A stretch of 64,000 bases of DNA from Neocallimastix lanati (nom. inval.) (GCA_016946835.1 JACVTC010000172.1:217501-281500); one strand, 5' to 3'; numbered from the stretch's first letter, positions 23,761 through 38,797 are shown. Notes: a model not told the origin generated them from the sequence alone. A program made the numbers and translations.

Positions 23761-24337
23761 TTCAATCACCTCCAATCTCGATTGCATATTTTGTTTGGAC
23801 GATACGGACTACATTAATAATATTATTCTGAATTATTACTTTTATATATTTTATTTATAATAATTTGAAAGATTTAATAAAAAAAAAAATTAAATTTTTT
23901 ATTATCTCTATATACACATACTCTCTATTCATATATTTATTGCTGTGTTGAAAAATCAATTATATTAATAAATCAATAATAAAATATTTAGTTGTAAAAG
24001 GTGTAATTTATTCTTCTTTTTGATTAATCATAAAAATATATTAATATTATTAAATCAAACAAAACAAAATAAATTAAATGAAATAAGACAAAATAAAAGA
24101 AAGTAGTCTTGTTTTATTTTATAATAACTTTTATTATTGTTATAAATAATAACTAACTATATATAAATAATTTTATTAAATAACGTCTTTTGACATATTG
24201 AATATAGTTTATTATACATTGTTACGTCTTATTAAGAAACAATTAATGCAGTTTTATCCTTTATATGTCATAATTTGATAGTTTTAATTAAAAAAATGGA
24301 TTTAAATTATATATGTAAGTGTAAATGCTATCTATAC

Positions 24338-24368
<31 letters not shown>

Positions 24369-24840
24369 TGTCATGTTGAAAGATAATTATTAAATTTATA
24401 TTGTTATTAATGAAGTATTTAATAAAAATAATTATGATTATATATGTTTTATTATATATATATAAAATAATTTGGGTTTTTTAATTTTCTTTATTATTAT
24501 TTTACATGAATTTATTTTTAAAAATGCTATTATAATGTTAGTAAAAAAGAAAAAAAAAATAAAAAATATGGAAATTTATTAAGAAACAAACAAACAAACA
24601 AAAGAAGAAAATATGCAGAATAAACAAATACTATAATAAAATGCTAAATACTATAAATAACATCATTAAATAAATGATGAAATTATTATATCAGTTAAAA
24701 AAATTATTAATTCCAAAGAAATAATATTTAAAAATCATGAAATTGAAAAAATATTAAATTTTGACATGATAAAATGTGATAAATAATCATAATAAATTAA
24801 CTTGAATAAATATAGATTTAAATATGATTATGATATTATG

Positions 24841-24884
<44 letters not shown>

Positions 24885-26383
24885 TTTTAAATTATTTATT
24901 TAATGAAATAATCAAAATAAAATATTAATTTAAATTAATATATACCTAATTGTATAGATAAATAAATAAAAATAAATCAATAAATCAATGATTTTTTTTT
25001 TTTTTATTTTTTTAAAAAATTTTAATATATGTTTTTATCTTGAATAAATTTTCTTTGCTTTCCTTTTTTCTTTATTATTTCTTTATTAATTATGATAATT
25101 TTTTTTTAACTATAATATATATAGATATACCAAAAAGATGCGGCAAGTTATAATTGTATCATAAATCTTTATATATTATTATACCAAAATTTGACCGCAA
25201 TTTTTTTTTTTTTATAAAAGAATCAATTTAAAAATCTTGATTTTGTATAAAATAAAAAAATATCTGAAAAGTTTAAAAAAATTTTATTATTTTTATTATT
25301 ATAATTTTTCGATTGATTAAATTTTTCTTTTTATTAATGTTGAATTCATAAGAAATGGCAGTTAACAAATATATATTATGTAAAATGAAGATGATAAATT
25401 TTCTTAAGATTCGACTAGAAAAATATTTAATTATTTGATAATTCTATTTTTTTTTAATGAAAATTCTATAATTTAATATAAGTATTCCAGATATAGATTT
25501 AAAAATATGTTAATTAATTAAATATAATTTTTATTTATACTAAAATCAGGTAAATTATTATTTAATTTTATTTATTACAATTTTAAGACATAACTGAAAA
25601 AATAATTAAAAAAAAAAATAATAATAATTTTAAAAATCAATTATTAATTAATTTTATTATATTCATTAATTATACTAATAATTAATACATAATTAAAGAA
25701 GATTAAAGAATATAAATCAAAATTAATTTAATATAATAGAATTGATAATAATAATAATAAAAATAATAAAAATAATAAACAAAATATAATAAAAAATAAT
25801 ATTACAACTAATTTAAATAATCGGAATATAATTATATATATAAAATCTTTTTTCAATAAGTTTTAAATTCATTTTAATTAATAAATCACTTTTCAATTTA
25901 TAATAATTATAGATATAATATTTATTTTAAAATTCATAGAATTTACATGAGTAAATTTATATTACAGATAAAATGATATGATAACTTTTTTTATTTTTTA
26001 TTTTTATAAATATTAATAGAATACTTTTAATTTTATAATTTTATATAATTTTATATACATATTTACTATATCAGAAATCAACTACTATTAATGCTTAAAT
26101 TTTGTAATATAAAAATTCTTTCCTTTTTAAAGCAATAAATCTTATTATAGTAATTATACAACTAAAATGTAATTTTATATATTATACAATGATTCACATA
26201 TTTATAATTATTTTCTTAATTTAATAATACACTTTTTCTAATATAAATGAACTGAATGATTTTCGAAACAGAAATAAATTAATTATCTTATTAATATAAA
26301 ATTTTTTTACTTTTCTTTATTATATATATATATATATATTTATAATTGAAAATATTTAATATGTTTCTCTGATTTTTTTCCTG

Positions 26384-26415
<32 letters not shown>

Positions 26416-28396
26416 AAGTTAAATAAAGTTCCATCTTATTCAAGTTTATATATGATTTTTAATTAATTATCATATATCCAATTATAATGAAATTCAATTG
26501 ATCAATTCAAAATAATATATAACATACATAAAGTAATTTTTTAAATAAAGTTTAAAGATACATTTAATAATCCATGTATTATTGAATTAAAATTCATTTA
26601 AAAAACTACCATTTATATCTAAAATTATTTTTTTTTAATTTATTTTAGAACGTTTTATTTTAAAATGAATTATTCATATATTAATTAATAAATATTAAAT
26701 AATTAAAATAATTCATATTAAAATCAAATATATTTAATATATATATTATTTAATTACAAATACATTAGCTATAATGTATAATATATCATTTAATGTAATT
26801 TATTTTTTATACAAAAAAGGAATCTTTTTTTTTTTAAATCAATATATTCAATTTTTTATTGGTTATGATAGATTTATATTTTAAAAATTATAAAATTTTT
26901 TTCCTTATTATAATCTATAATTATATAAATAAAACATATATAATATATTTACTAATATATTGGATTGTAAATTAGAAATATATTAATATATTATGTTTAT
27001 ATGTAATATTTTAATTTCAATTTAATTTAATTCAAAGTCTAATAAGAATAAAAAATTCATTAAGTATAACCAAGTTAATAACAGTAACAATAATTAATAT
27101 TAATAATAATAATAATATTATTATTATCAGTTAATATTTATAATAAAATATCTATCTTAAGCATTTCATTATAATTATTATTTCTAATGGAATAAATAAA
27201 ATTATAATAAAATTACAGTTATTAATGGTATTAATATTAAAATTAGTTGCAATTGATATTTAATGATTAAAATCTTGATATATCTATTATTATTTATACT
27301 AAGCATCTTCAATAGAACAAAAATCATGTTTATTATAGTTGATTAGTTGATATGAAACAAAGACTTTTGTTAACCTAAAATTTACCAAGGTTATAAAATA
27401 TATGATAAATTGATCCTTTATATATATATATATATTACAATGTTTATTTATTAAAACAAAATTTTTTTAAAATATATCTTATTTTTTGTATTGATAGAAA
27501 TTGATTGACATTAATATTAAAATTATATAAAGATTCTTATAATATATATGATCTTACTGTCTTTTATTTCCTTTAATCATTATTTCATTTTTAGTATATT
27601 TCATTATAATATCTCTTTCTTTGAAATTTACAAATTTATTAATTGTTTTATATATATATTTTGATATTTTTATTTTTATTGTTATTTTTTTAATCAATAA
27701 CAATATTACTTAAAAATTTATATAATTTAATATGTCTATTAATTAAATTTTTAATATAAAATTATAAGTTATAATAATTTAAGACGAAGCTAAACAGAGT
27801 TATTTAAAAATTAAAATTTTTGAATTGTTTATTATAATTATTTATTATTATTATTATTATTATTGATGTTAATATTAATTACTACTATTTAACATTTAAT
27901 ATTAATGATGTTAAACCATTATATATTATATTTTATAATAAAATATTTAACTTTTAAATATGAGTTTATAATTTAAACAACATCTGTTGATATTAATCAA
28001 ATCATGATTTAATAAAGATTTTCTATATGATCAAATAGATAATTTATATTATTATTTATTATCTAAACAATATCTATTGTTATTTTAATAAAATGTATAA
28101 ATAAATAAAATAATATAACATTAAATAGATATATATAAAACGAATTCAAAAAAAAAAAAAAATTACAAAATTAATAAAAAAGAAATATTAATGTTTAAAA
28201 GAAATCATTGTTTGTAACAAAAGCAGTTATAATAATTCAATAAATGAATGAATAATAATTGATTATTCATTAATCGTCTTTTATTAGTATTATTCAAACA
28301 ACATTTATTAATTTTATTTTTTTTTTTGTTTCAATTATAATTGGATTACATTCATTTTACCAAAACTGGTATTATTATCATCATTCCTCTTAGATC

Positions 28397-28435
<39 letters not shown>

Positions 28436-28910
28436 TTATATACAAATTAATTTTATATTAATGTATTTATTTTTTTTTTTTATCTTGAAATAGGAATTTT
28501 TGAAATTAAAAATATTTTTTTTTTTTTTTTCTAAAAAAATCTTAAAATACAATGATATTCTTTAGTTTTTGAATTTAATAAAACTAAATTATATAATGAA
28601 TATAAAATATTAATCATCAACTATAATCTTTTTTAATTTATGTACACTCATTATGTAAAAATAAAAAAATAAAAAGAAAATATCTCAAAAAAAAAAAAAA
28701 AAACAATAAAGGAAATAAAAAAAATAATTAAAAAAAAAAAAAATAAATAAATACAAATAATTCATTTTAATACATAATATATACTAAAATATATTAACAA
28801 TATATTTCAATAGATATAAATATTATATATATTTATATGTATTTTTATATGTAATATATATATAGTTTAAAGAAATATTATAATAAATATAAATATTATT
28901 AATATTATTG

Positions 28911-28947
<37 letters not shown>

Positions 28948-29275
28948 TTTTTTTTTTTTTTTTTTAAAAAAAGATAAACTAAATTCATTTATAATTAAAA
29001 TATATATTTACTATAGAAGTAATTGTTTATGTATAAATATATATAAAATATATCAAAATACAATAGTCAATAAAGTTTCATCATATAAAAGATTTATGGA
29101 TATATATATTAATTTTTTTTTTTGAGACTTTCGTACTCTGCAAATATACTGTATATATATTTAGATGTATATATTAATAATTAATTATAAATTAAGATAT
29201 TAAAAATAGTTTTTTTTTTTTTTTTTTTTTTTTTTATTATATAAATTTTAGGATAGTATATATAGAGAAGAAGTT

Positions 29276-29314
<39 letters not shown>

Positions 29315-30371
29315 TTTTTTATTTTATTTTTATAAATTATAGAACCGTTATAATTTTTTTTTGTATTTATAGAAAAAAAATTGTAATTTGTAAAAAAATA
29401 TATATTTATTTTTTTCATTATATGAAGATTCTTATTTTAAATTTATATAATTTCCACAAAGAATTGATAATGAAAAAATACTATTACAAAAATAAATTTT
29501 ATTACCACTTTAAATTAATATATAATTATCAAGTTTTATGGTAAATAGTAAGACTTTTTATCTATTAATTTCAAAATAAAATAATGGAATTATAGGACTT
29601 GAAATATTAATTATTTATGATATTAGCTATCATTTGAACTAAATCATATATTATAAAAATATATAATATGCTTTTTTTTTATTTTTTTTTTTTTTTTTGA
29701 AAAAATTTAATTATTAAATGAATATAATTAAAAACAAATATTACTTTAAATGAATAAGTTCTAATGAAATTTTTTAAATATCAACAATTTAGTATAATCG
29801 AAACAAAAAAAAAAAAAAAAAATAAAAATATTACATTTCAATATAATTGATAACGTTAAAATAAATTGTTTAAATAATAGTATTAGTAGTAATTAAATAT
29901 ATTATATTTAAAAATTTGTATATATATTTTAGTAATAATAATGGAATAAATTACAACTTTTCTTTTAATATGTATATATTATTTCTAAAAAAATTATCAT
30001 TTATATTAATATGTATAAAAAATTTATTGATTGAATAATTGCTTACTTTAATATTTGATATTTAATAATGAAATATCATATTTATCAAATAATATATAAA
30101 AATATATATTGTGTATATAAAAATTAATATTTAGCAATAATTAATTTTTTTTCGATAAAATAAAATTTTTTTGTACTAATATATAATTTAATTTTTATTA
30201 TTATTACAACTATTATATAGATAAACACTGTTTAAAATTTATTATTTGTTCGAGTATTTTTATATATCTTTTAAATTTAATTTAATTTTATTTTATTTTT
30301 TATTATTATAATTATTTTTTTTTATGCGGTTTAATTTATTTCTGTAATATTAATTTTTATATACCATTATC
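23761..30371. other. AT-rich intergenic region, no gene recognised
   Basis: About 6.6 kb of AT-rich DNA with poly(T), poly(A) and (TA)n tracts. T runs become especially long and frequent at 28.4-29.7 kb, upstream of the KH gene. No open frame with normal amino acid composition and no RNA gene was recognised. Confidence 0.6.
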
Positions 30372-32211
30372 ATGTCAACCCTTAATGTCAAAAATAACAT
30401 TTCTTCTACCTTATCAGATGATGTTCATTCACTCTCAGATAAAAAACGTACCTTTGAAGAAGATAGTGTTACAATGAATATAATATCAACTTCAATTTCA
30501 TCTAATGAATTGGACTCAGACTACAAAACAGGAAAAACATATAAAAGAAATAAACGATCAAGAAGTGAAACCCAACCAAATATCGATGAAAATGAAAATA
30601 ATAATTATGATCAAAAAAATAGATACTATTATTCTAATAATAAAGGTGAAACTTATCGTTTTAAGTGTCAAGCCATTCAATCTAATAAAGAATCTATAAT
30701 GGAGGATACATCATCTCAATTTATAGATGATCCAAAATCTGTAAAGAAGAAAAAGATTAATAAAAATGATTTAGATAAAAATGATGGCAATTTTAGTCCT
30801 CATATTATCGATTCGACATCCACATTAAAAGAAAATTATTCAAAAAGGCACAATAAAAATCTTAAATTAAATGATAAAAATTTATTCGTAGATAATCAGA
30901 ATAGCAATAAAGATGATCCTTTTTTTAAGCAAAACGATTCAAATAATAATAATGAAAATGATGATACTATAAATAAATATAATAATAGAATTGATAGTAA
31001 TACTAAAAATGATGGGAATACAAAAAATTACAATAATAAAATTGATAGTAATACTAAAAATGATGGGAATACAAAAAATTATAATAATAATAATAATAAT
31101 AATGATAATAATAATAATGATGATATAGGTAATAGTCACCGATTAAACAAAAAAAAGTATAATAATTTTAATTATGATGGAGTTGAAAAATCAAGGTTTT
31201 GGAATATTCGTAATTCATCAAATTCATTTAGAAATTGTAATAATAAAGTTCGCCAAGCAGTATCATCTTCAAGTAAATCAAATAGTGCTATTAGTGACAA
31301 TAATATTAATATGCCTTTTTTCCCATTTAATCATAATAAAACAAAGTTTGCCATTTTGAAAAGACATGAGAAAAAAATTACTAAAAAGAAGAAAAAAAAT
31401 ATTTTTGGTTATGCATCAGTAGCAGTAAATCAAACGAATTTATTATTACCAAATACTAAGATATCTGTATTTCATTCTTTGAAAAAGGATAAAAAATTGA
31501 AAAAGCTTGAAAAATCAGTAGTTTCACCCAATAAACCTTCTATTCATACTAAAAATCATTATTCAAACACTTTTAAATCAAATTCAACAAACATAAGTAA
31601 CTCTATTTCCAATTCTCTTAGTTCTATGACTTTTATACCTATAGATCATAATAATTTATCCATACGTTCTATTATTACTACAAAGGAAGCTGGTGTGATT
31701 ATTGGTCGTGAAGGTAAAAATATTACAAAGATTCGTGAAGAAAGTGGAGCAAAGGTTACTGTTTCTGAACATGTACCTGGAACCTTGGATCGAATTGTTA
31801 CGGTAACTGGTGATATTGATACTGTGGCTAAGGCTTTTCTTTTAGTTTCTCAACGTATAGTAGTTGAATTTGAAAAAGAAAGGCTTGGTTTAATAGGTAT
31901 TTCTGATTTTAATGGTTTAACTTCAATGAGTTATAATAGTACTCAAAAGCCTTTTAAGAAAGAAGAGACCAAAAAAGGTTCGAAGAGTATTAAATTGTCC
32001 AAAATTTCAAAAGAATTAAATAAAACTGAATCAGTTAATAATGAACAGAAATTTAACTCTAATTCCAAAACATTGACTTCCTCCATAGATTTGCCACCTT
32101 TAAAAAATATTCATACTAATGAGACATTAGACGAAGATCAAATTAAGGACGTTTCTAATTCTGCTTCTTTAAATGAAAACGATTATGATTATGATAATGA
32201 CAATGATAATA

Positions 32212-32263
<52 letters not shown>

Positions 32264-33675
32264 TGATGATGATGATTATGATGATGATAATAATAATGAT
32301 AATGATGATGATAATGACGATGATGCTACTGTCAATAATGATGAAATAAATTATATGGAAGAAGAAGATCATAATTTAAATGATACCTATAATGAACCAT
32401 ACCCTTTTGATTCAATACCAGAAGAAAATTGTAAAGATGATAACTTACAATCTTTTTCTGAATGTTTGAATCATGATGATATTACTAAAATTATGAATAG
32501 AAATAGCACTATAAATAATCAGGGCGATAATCCTACTGATGAAGATAATAATGATGGTGTATCTTATGATAATATTTATGACAATTACAATAATAATGAA
32601 ATTGATATTATGATGGAGGATGATGCTAATACTGTTGTATCTACTAATGATGATCAAAATGAAATTAGACTTGATTCTACTGAATTAAAAGATAGTACAG
32701 AAATGACTTCATTCATAGATACCAATAATAAAGCTGAAAAATCTTCTACTGGTAAGGATCCTAAAGCAAGGGAAAGTACATTTGAAATGGATAGTCCAGA
32801 AGTTAAAGAACTTTTTAAACGTGAACATTTATCTTTAAGAATTTTAATACCAGATACTCGAATGGGTTCAATTATTGGTAAAGGGGGTTCAAAAATTAAG
32901 GAAATTCAAGAAATCTCAGGTGCTTCCATCATTGCTTCTGAAGAAATTTTACCAAATTCCACCGAAAGAACTGTTACTATAAATGGTACTGTTCTAGCAA
33001 TTAAATTAGTCATTTATCATATTGGTATAATTTTAAGAGAAAACCCTGATAGTAACATTAACACTATTTATTATAAACCTATGCCTCTTTCATTTTATCA
33101 AAATTCTCTTTCTACTATTTCTTATTCAATTCCACTTTCATCACAAGCCATTCCACCTAATTATACTAATTCCTCTGCTTCATATCCGTTACCACTATAT
33201 TTAGATTCTACTGCAATGAATGTCCCTTCTGCTCTTCCACCACCTCATTCCAACCTTCAATTACCTTTAAGATCATTCGATCCATCTCCAATATCACCAC
33301 CTCCACTACTTTATTCTCACAATCAGCATGGTTCAAAGTTCCCATCTTCTAAAAATTACCAGAAAACATTTATGAATAATAATAATAAATTACTTATTAA
33401 TACAAATACAGGTACTAATAATAACATCACTACCAACAATAATAACAAAAATAACAACAACGATAATAATAACAACAATAAAAACAAAATTAACAAAAAT
33501 AACAACAGTTATAACAGTAACAAAAATAACAACAACAACAATATTAATAATAATAATAAATCTAATAATATAACAAATAATATAATTAAAAGTAATAGTA
33601 GTAATAATGATAATGGCAAAAATAACAATAGTCTAAATAAGGATGATAATAGTATAAATGATATTAATAACAATA

Positions 33676-33723
<48 letters not shown>

Positions 33724-34889
33724 GAAATAACAACATTATTACCAAAATTAACAGTAAATCAAGTAATAAAACCTATAATTATAAACCAAATAATGATATT
33801 AATAATTATAATAAACCCAATAATAAAAATAGTAACAATGGTAAATTGGATAATAATAAAATTAATTCAAATTCTAATTTTAAATCCAGTTCTAAAAATA
33901 AATCATCAAGCTTATTAAAATCCACTTCTTATGGAATGAATTTAAATTTAAATCATCGTCATTCCAGTCATAGTAATATTCATCATTATTCAAGTCATCC
34001 TCATGATATATCAAATTCATTAATGTTTTCTTCTTCTCCATCTGTTAGTCAAAATGCTCTTGATTTAGCCACTTACCGACCAACTCTTTTCCAAAATATG
34101 GAAATGAATATGAATATGACAATGGATCCACCTGTTTTTAGTGTGAGTAGTTATAATATGGCAGTTGGTATGACTAATATTACTAGATCACCTCAAACTG
34201 TTTTACCACCTTCACATTTAAGTGACTTTAGAATGATTTCACCACCTTTAACCCCACCACCATTTTCCTCATCATATAATGGTAGTAATAGTTTAGGATT
34301 ATCTAGTAATGTATCTTTTCCAACCAATATGCCATTTATTTTTGGAAGAAGAAATGGTATTAAAGGAAATGGTGATGTTAAAGGAAATAATAATTTACAG
34401 TCTCCTTCACTTCCAAATTTTAATAACTATGATTTAAGTGGAATGAATTATATTCCTAATGTTCCTTCTCTACCATTTAAATCAATGAATAATTTTAATA
34501 TTGTAAATAATACTACCCCAAATCCAAATCTTTCTCATTTAAATCTACCTCTTTCTCAAGTTCTTTCACCTTATCATATTCAAGTTCAACAACTTTATGT
34601 ATCGAATGAATTAATTGGTTGTGTTATCGGTAAACAAGGGGAATGTATAAAGCGTATTCGTAATATTTCAGGTTCACAAATTAAAATTGCTGAACCTAAT
34701 CCAAATAATACAGATAGATTAATTACTATTACTGGTAATGTAGAAACTAATCATGTAGCTATGTGTATGATATTAGGAAGATTAGAAAATGAAAGAAATA
34801 AATTGATGAAACAACAAAAACAACAACTTTCTCCATCCCCATCTCCATCTTCATCACCATCTATTGTACAATCATTGCATCATCATTAA
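30372..34889 (+). CDS. Triple-KH-domain RNA-binding protein (PCBP/Hek2/Rnc1-like)
   Basis: A single-exon gene of 1505 codons with three type-I KH domains, which bind single-stranded RNA or DNA. KH1 is at about 428-500 (loop G-R-E-G in VIIGREGKN), KH2 at about 819-892 (G-K-G-G in SIIGKGGSK) and KH3 at about 1403-1475 (G-K-Q-G in CVIGKQGE). All three GxxG loops and the following helices are intact. The two-plus-one spacing is that of the PCBP/Hek2/Rnc1 group, which regulates mRNA stability, localisation or translation. The spacers are Asn-, Asp- and Pro/Ser-rich and carry AAT/AAC runs that make the protein far longer than its relatives. A 57-base unit is duplicated at about 30980-31080. The first ATG of the frame is used. 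The exact orthologue is not established. Confidence 0.88.
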
Positions 34890-34932
34890 GTTTTTTTTAA
34901 AAAAATTTTTTTATTACTATTATTATTATTAA

Positions 34933-34963
<31 letters not shown>

Positions 34964-35550
34964 TTGTTCATTTTGTTTTCTCTGAATTATTTATAATGAA
35001 AATTACTTTTGTAGAATTATTTATATATTATTATTTTTTTTTTTTTTTTTTTTTTCAATTCCATATCCTGTTTCCATTTAAAATCTTTAAATATTTTTAT
35101 TCTAAATAAAAATTTTAATAATATATAATATTATTAAATTTTTTATTATTTATTATAATATAAAATAAATACAATATTATTTAATATGTTTTTAATAGTT
35201 TAGTATTATAATATATATTATATATTAAATAAATACTCTTTTTATATATATATATATAACAAATATATAGAATACAAAATAGATATAGAAGTAAATATAA
35301 ATGTAAATCACTGAATAATTTCTTATATTTATATCAAGTTTTTTTTTTTAATTCTTTTAATGATTATTATTGTACATTTTTTATAATGTATTATATGTAT
35401 TATATACAAAAAAAAATTATACAAATATAAATATCATACTAGTAATAATAATATTATTATTATTATAAATACAATTAAAACTCAAAAAAAAAAAAAAAAA
35501 AAAAAAGCTTTTTTAAAAAAAAAATTAGAAATATTAGGATAATAAATAAT

Positions 35551-35587
<37 letters not shown>

Positions 35588-35869
35588 GTAGTAGTAGTAG
35601 TAGTATATTAATAATAAAAGTTATAGATAATAGAAATTTACTTGTTATAGTAATTAAACAATTAATTAATATATATATATATATATATGAAAGTCATATT
35701 TTATTCTCTTTTAGTATTTATTGTTAATATTTTAATAAACTATTTATTTCATAAATATTATAAAAATTTATATTACAAATTTTTTTTGGAGTTTGAAAAA
35801 TTTTTTTTAAATGTGTATATTCAATTTATTATGATTTTATTTCAAGGGTCAAAATTACGATAGTAACAA
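34890..35869. other. Intergenic region 3' of the KH gene
   Basis: AT-rich DNA with ATT runs (34915-34965), a 22-base A run near 35484-35505, an AAT run followed by (GTA) units at 35560-35604, and a short (TA)n. No gene seen. Confidence 0.6.
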
Positions 35870-35879
35870 GTTCTCAAAT

Positions 35880-36076
35880 AATAAAGTTATAATAATGCTT
35901 AGCTTGAAGTATTCCCAATTCAACTTACGGTTTTCGTGGATTATGCGTTTACGCTGTGATTTTTTCTCATAACGTAGTTTTTTAATATTAATATAAAAAA
36001 AAAAAAATTTCATGTATTTAAACTTCATGTATTTTTAAAAAAAAAAAAAAAATTATTAAATAAAGTTTATTCCTAG

Positions 36077-36113
<37 letters not shown>

Positions 36114-36760
36114 TGTGATTTTAAATACAATACTACTATTGCTATTAGAATGGGAAGGGTTTCAGAAGATTGTCCCAAGACTCGCCCCTGTTGTGGCGAA
36201 GGTAATCAATCTTTTGAGCATTGAATTTTTAAATGCAATGCTCTTGCATCTTTTAGATGGAATTCTTTAAATTTCATTGATGATCTCTATGTTTTATTCC
36301 TTAGGAAGATTAGAGCGTTTAATCCTCTTTCTTCCTATGACTCTATTTCTGATTTTGAAGATTATATCAACCATTATATATACATGTTCTTTCTTGGTGG
36401 GACTTTAGCTTTAAATGAGCTACATTTCGATAGAGGGGAAGAGAGACAATTAAATGAACTACTTTTCAAAGGTTCATCTGAGTCACCTGTTCCAAAAATT
36501 GTGGGCTTGGCGGATTTCTTAACCAGCTCAATACCTATCATAAGTAGTTCGTTTGAACTATTATTTGATAGGTATCCAAAATACCAAACTTAACCAAGAG
36601 CGTCAACGTCGTACTGATAAGGCATAATGATAATACAAGATCATCATCTATTTCTACGAAGGGTGAATCTCGCCTTAGTAGTTCAATAAATGATGAATCC
36701 AGGGAGAGTTTAATGGACACCACACTATCTATTTTAAAGATGTTACTTCTAGGTTTTATT
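35880..36760 (+). pseudogene. LINE remnant D: zinc knuckle and C-terminal domain
   Basis: Reads K-Y-S-Q-F-N-L-R-F-S-W-I-M-R-L-R-C-D-F before the insertion. After it come K-Y-N-T-T-I-A-I, then VSEDCPKTRPCCGEGNQSFEH, a stop, and I-F-K-C. This matches the B zinc-knuckle region. The C-terminal domain follows (FFLGGT, GEERQLNELLF, VGLADFLTSSIPII; open 36384-36593), then a frame change and the conserved K-S-V-N-V-V segment near 36598. Two or more lesions make it non-functional. Confidence 0.75.
35964..36110 (+). mobile_element. Very short B2-family insertion in remnant D
   Basis: Starts in CTCATAACGTAG, the last codons and stop of the B2 protein, and follows the B2 3' untranslated region almost base for base, including AAAGTTTATTCCTAGTCT and about 30 A. 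It is flanked by the 11-base duplication GCTGTGATTTT (35953-35963 and 36112-36122). It is a strongly 5'-truncated and probably young LINE copy. Confidence 0.88.
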
Positions 36761-36972
36761 ATTTTTTTTTTTTTTTGTTAGGAAGGGAAAATTCCTGAAT
36801 AGTACAACTTGCCGAAATACATAATGTTTTTGAGTTTTTTATTTTTTATTTTTTCTTAGCTTTTATTTTTGTTTTTAATTTCAAATGTACTTTTTACCTA
36901 CATGCATTTTTTATAATGAAATTAATAAAATTATGGAAGTGTATTCTCTTCCCTGTCTAAAAATAAAAAAAA

Positions 36973-38235
36973 AATATTTTATTTTATTTTATTATTTATT
37001 TTTTTCTTATTATTATTAAATGAACCCTTAGAGACGTATCATCTTTCATTGGGTTCACTAAGGGAATACCCTCTTAATTCTTGTGGTATCGAGAGTGATG
37101 GCAAAAATCCAAACATTTCCCTATGTTTTGATACAAGTATAATTGCTTATTGCAGTTGAACGTGATAGATATTATTTATTAAAGTTATTAATTTTAAAGA
37201 AAAAATTTCTTTTAAGAAATAATATCATTATTCTTCCACATCTTTTTTCCTTTTTTCATTTTTTCATATTTTCATCCCTTTCATGTATTTACTATTTCTT
37301 CATGCATGAATAAATTATGATTGTACTATAATGTTATATTTATCGTTTATTTAATTTTATTTTTTAGATGATTATGTAATTATGGTACTTTTATGTATTT
37401 CTGTAGGAATTGATTCATTCAGTCTCACGTATTTTTCCAATTTATTAATATACCTTTGATATTTAATATTCTTTGGGCTTTTATTATAAAAAATATTGCC
37501 TTTTGATTATTATTATCAATTATTCACAAGCATTTATATGATAAAACATTCTAAATATCAAATACAATAAATATAATTAATTAACAAATTATATTTATTT
37601 CACCCGAATTTACAATCTAATATAAATATTCAATATAAAATAATATATATATAACTCTTTGAAAAAAAAAAACAAAATTGAAAGGATTTTATTATTGTTT
37701 TACATTTTTTTTTACATCATTCTCTAATTTTTTTTTATAATAATTTTATTTTATTAATATAGCTTAGTTTTCTTTTTTTTTTTTTAATATATCGACTATA
37801 TGTAGAGGCCTGAGACGTTTTGATCCTAAACATAAGAAATTTATTTTAATTTCATTCATGACATTGAATCTTGGACTGAAAGTAGATTATGGGAATTCTT
37901 AAGTAATAAGAAATAACGAATTGTAACGAAATTATTCATAAAAATTTTAAAAAACACTATATTAATATGGAAAAAAACTAAACTACTTCTTCCTAAAAGT
38001 TAACTATAATAATAATACAGATTATTTGAGGGCAATTTTATATGATTACAGAAAAATTTACATAGTCAATGAATAAATTATATGATTGCTTCAAGGATTT
38101 GCATATTTAGTATTATTAATCACAAAAGAACCAAGTAATATTTTGGACCCATTATTTCTATCTCTGATAGTCTTCTGTATGCTAATTCCTTCTTGAATAT
38201 TTAATATTTTAACCTCTTTATTACTTTATTAACTA
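36973..38235. other. Non-coding stretch, probably LINE-derived in part
   Basis: No open frame of note. 37020-37160 is less AT-rich and contains GAACCC and GGGTTC about 35 bases apart. 37380-37425 resembles sequence near 20700-20740. These may be untranslated parts of LINE copies; the rest is AT-rich with T runs. Confidence 0.4.
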
Positions 38236-38710
38236 GAATATTAATGCTTGGAACTCTAGAAAACGTGATGGACTTACTCATTTTAATTCAATATTAAATC
38301 TTATTTGTATTTGTCTTCAAGAAGTCAGTAATGGTTCATTCATGAATTCTTTCTACAATTCTTATCCATTTCTTAATCATTATTAAACAGTATTGGGACA
38401 TATAGACTAAAAAACCCAAGGTATACAGGGTAAAATACCGTCGTCATAGAACTAACCTTTATATTGGTATCCACAATTCCTGCCAATCTAATGATAATAA
38501 TTTAGAATATAGATATATAATCTCAGTAAATATAATTTTCTTTTGGGATGATACGTTCTTTAAGAAATGTTTATATTCCTAGTAAAAAAAAAAAAAAATT
38601 TAAAGACTCTAGAGATAACCCTAAAACCGATTTTACTAATTGGCTCATGAATCACTAGAATAACCCTTATGTTATTGTTAGTGATTTAAACATAATCGAA
38701 TATATTTATT
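38236..38710 (+). pseudogene. LINE remnant E: decayed endonuclease domain
   Basis: The pieces in order match the LINE endonuclease: N-I-N-A-W-N-S-R-K-R-D-G, H-F-N-S-I-L, LICICLQEVSNGS (motif FQETGNG), LYIGIHNSCQ, YRYIISVNIIFFWD, F-T-N-W-L-M-N-H and YVIVSDLNI (equivalent to GDFN). Several stops and frame changes break it. No reverse transcriptase follows. Confidence 0.65.
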
Positions 38711-38797
38711 ATATTTTTATGTTTTTTTTTTATTTCTTTCTTTATTTTTATTTTTTTTTTATTTTTATTTTTATTTTTTTTTTTTTTTTTGTAACAA

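Larger units (their letters stand above)
35870..36972 (+). mobile_element. LINE remnant D, 3' part, interrupted by a short insertion
   Basis: It carries the zinc-knuckle and C-terminal parts of a LINE of a third subfamily and ends CCTGTCTAAAAATA before an A-rich stretch at about 36957-36976. It is split at 35964 by a 147-base insertion with a target-site duplication. The left edge near 35870 is approximate. Everything upstream of the zinc-knuckle region is missing. Confidence 0.75.

Noticed and set aside
32169-33745. Minus-strand frames of Ile, Val or Leu inside the KH gene
   Set aside because: They mirror the AAT/AAC Asn runs of the real gene on the other strand.
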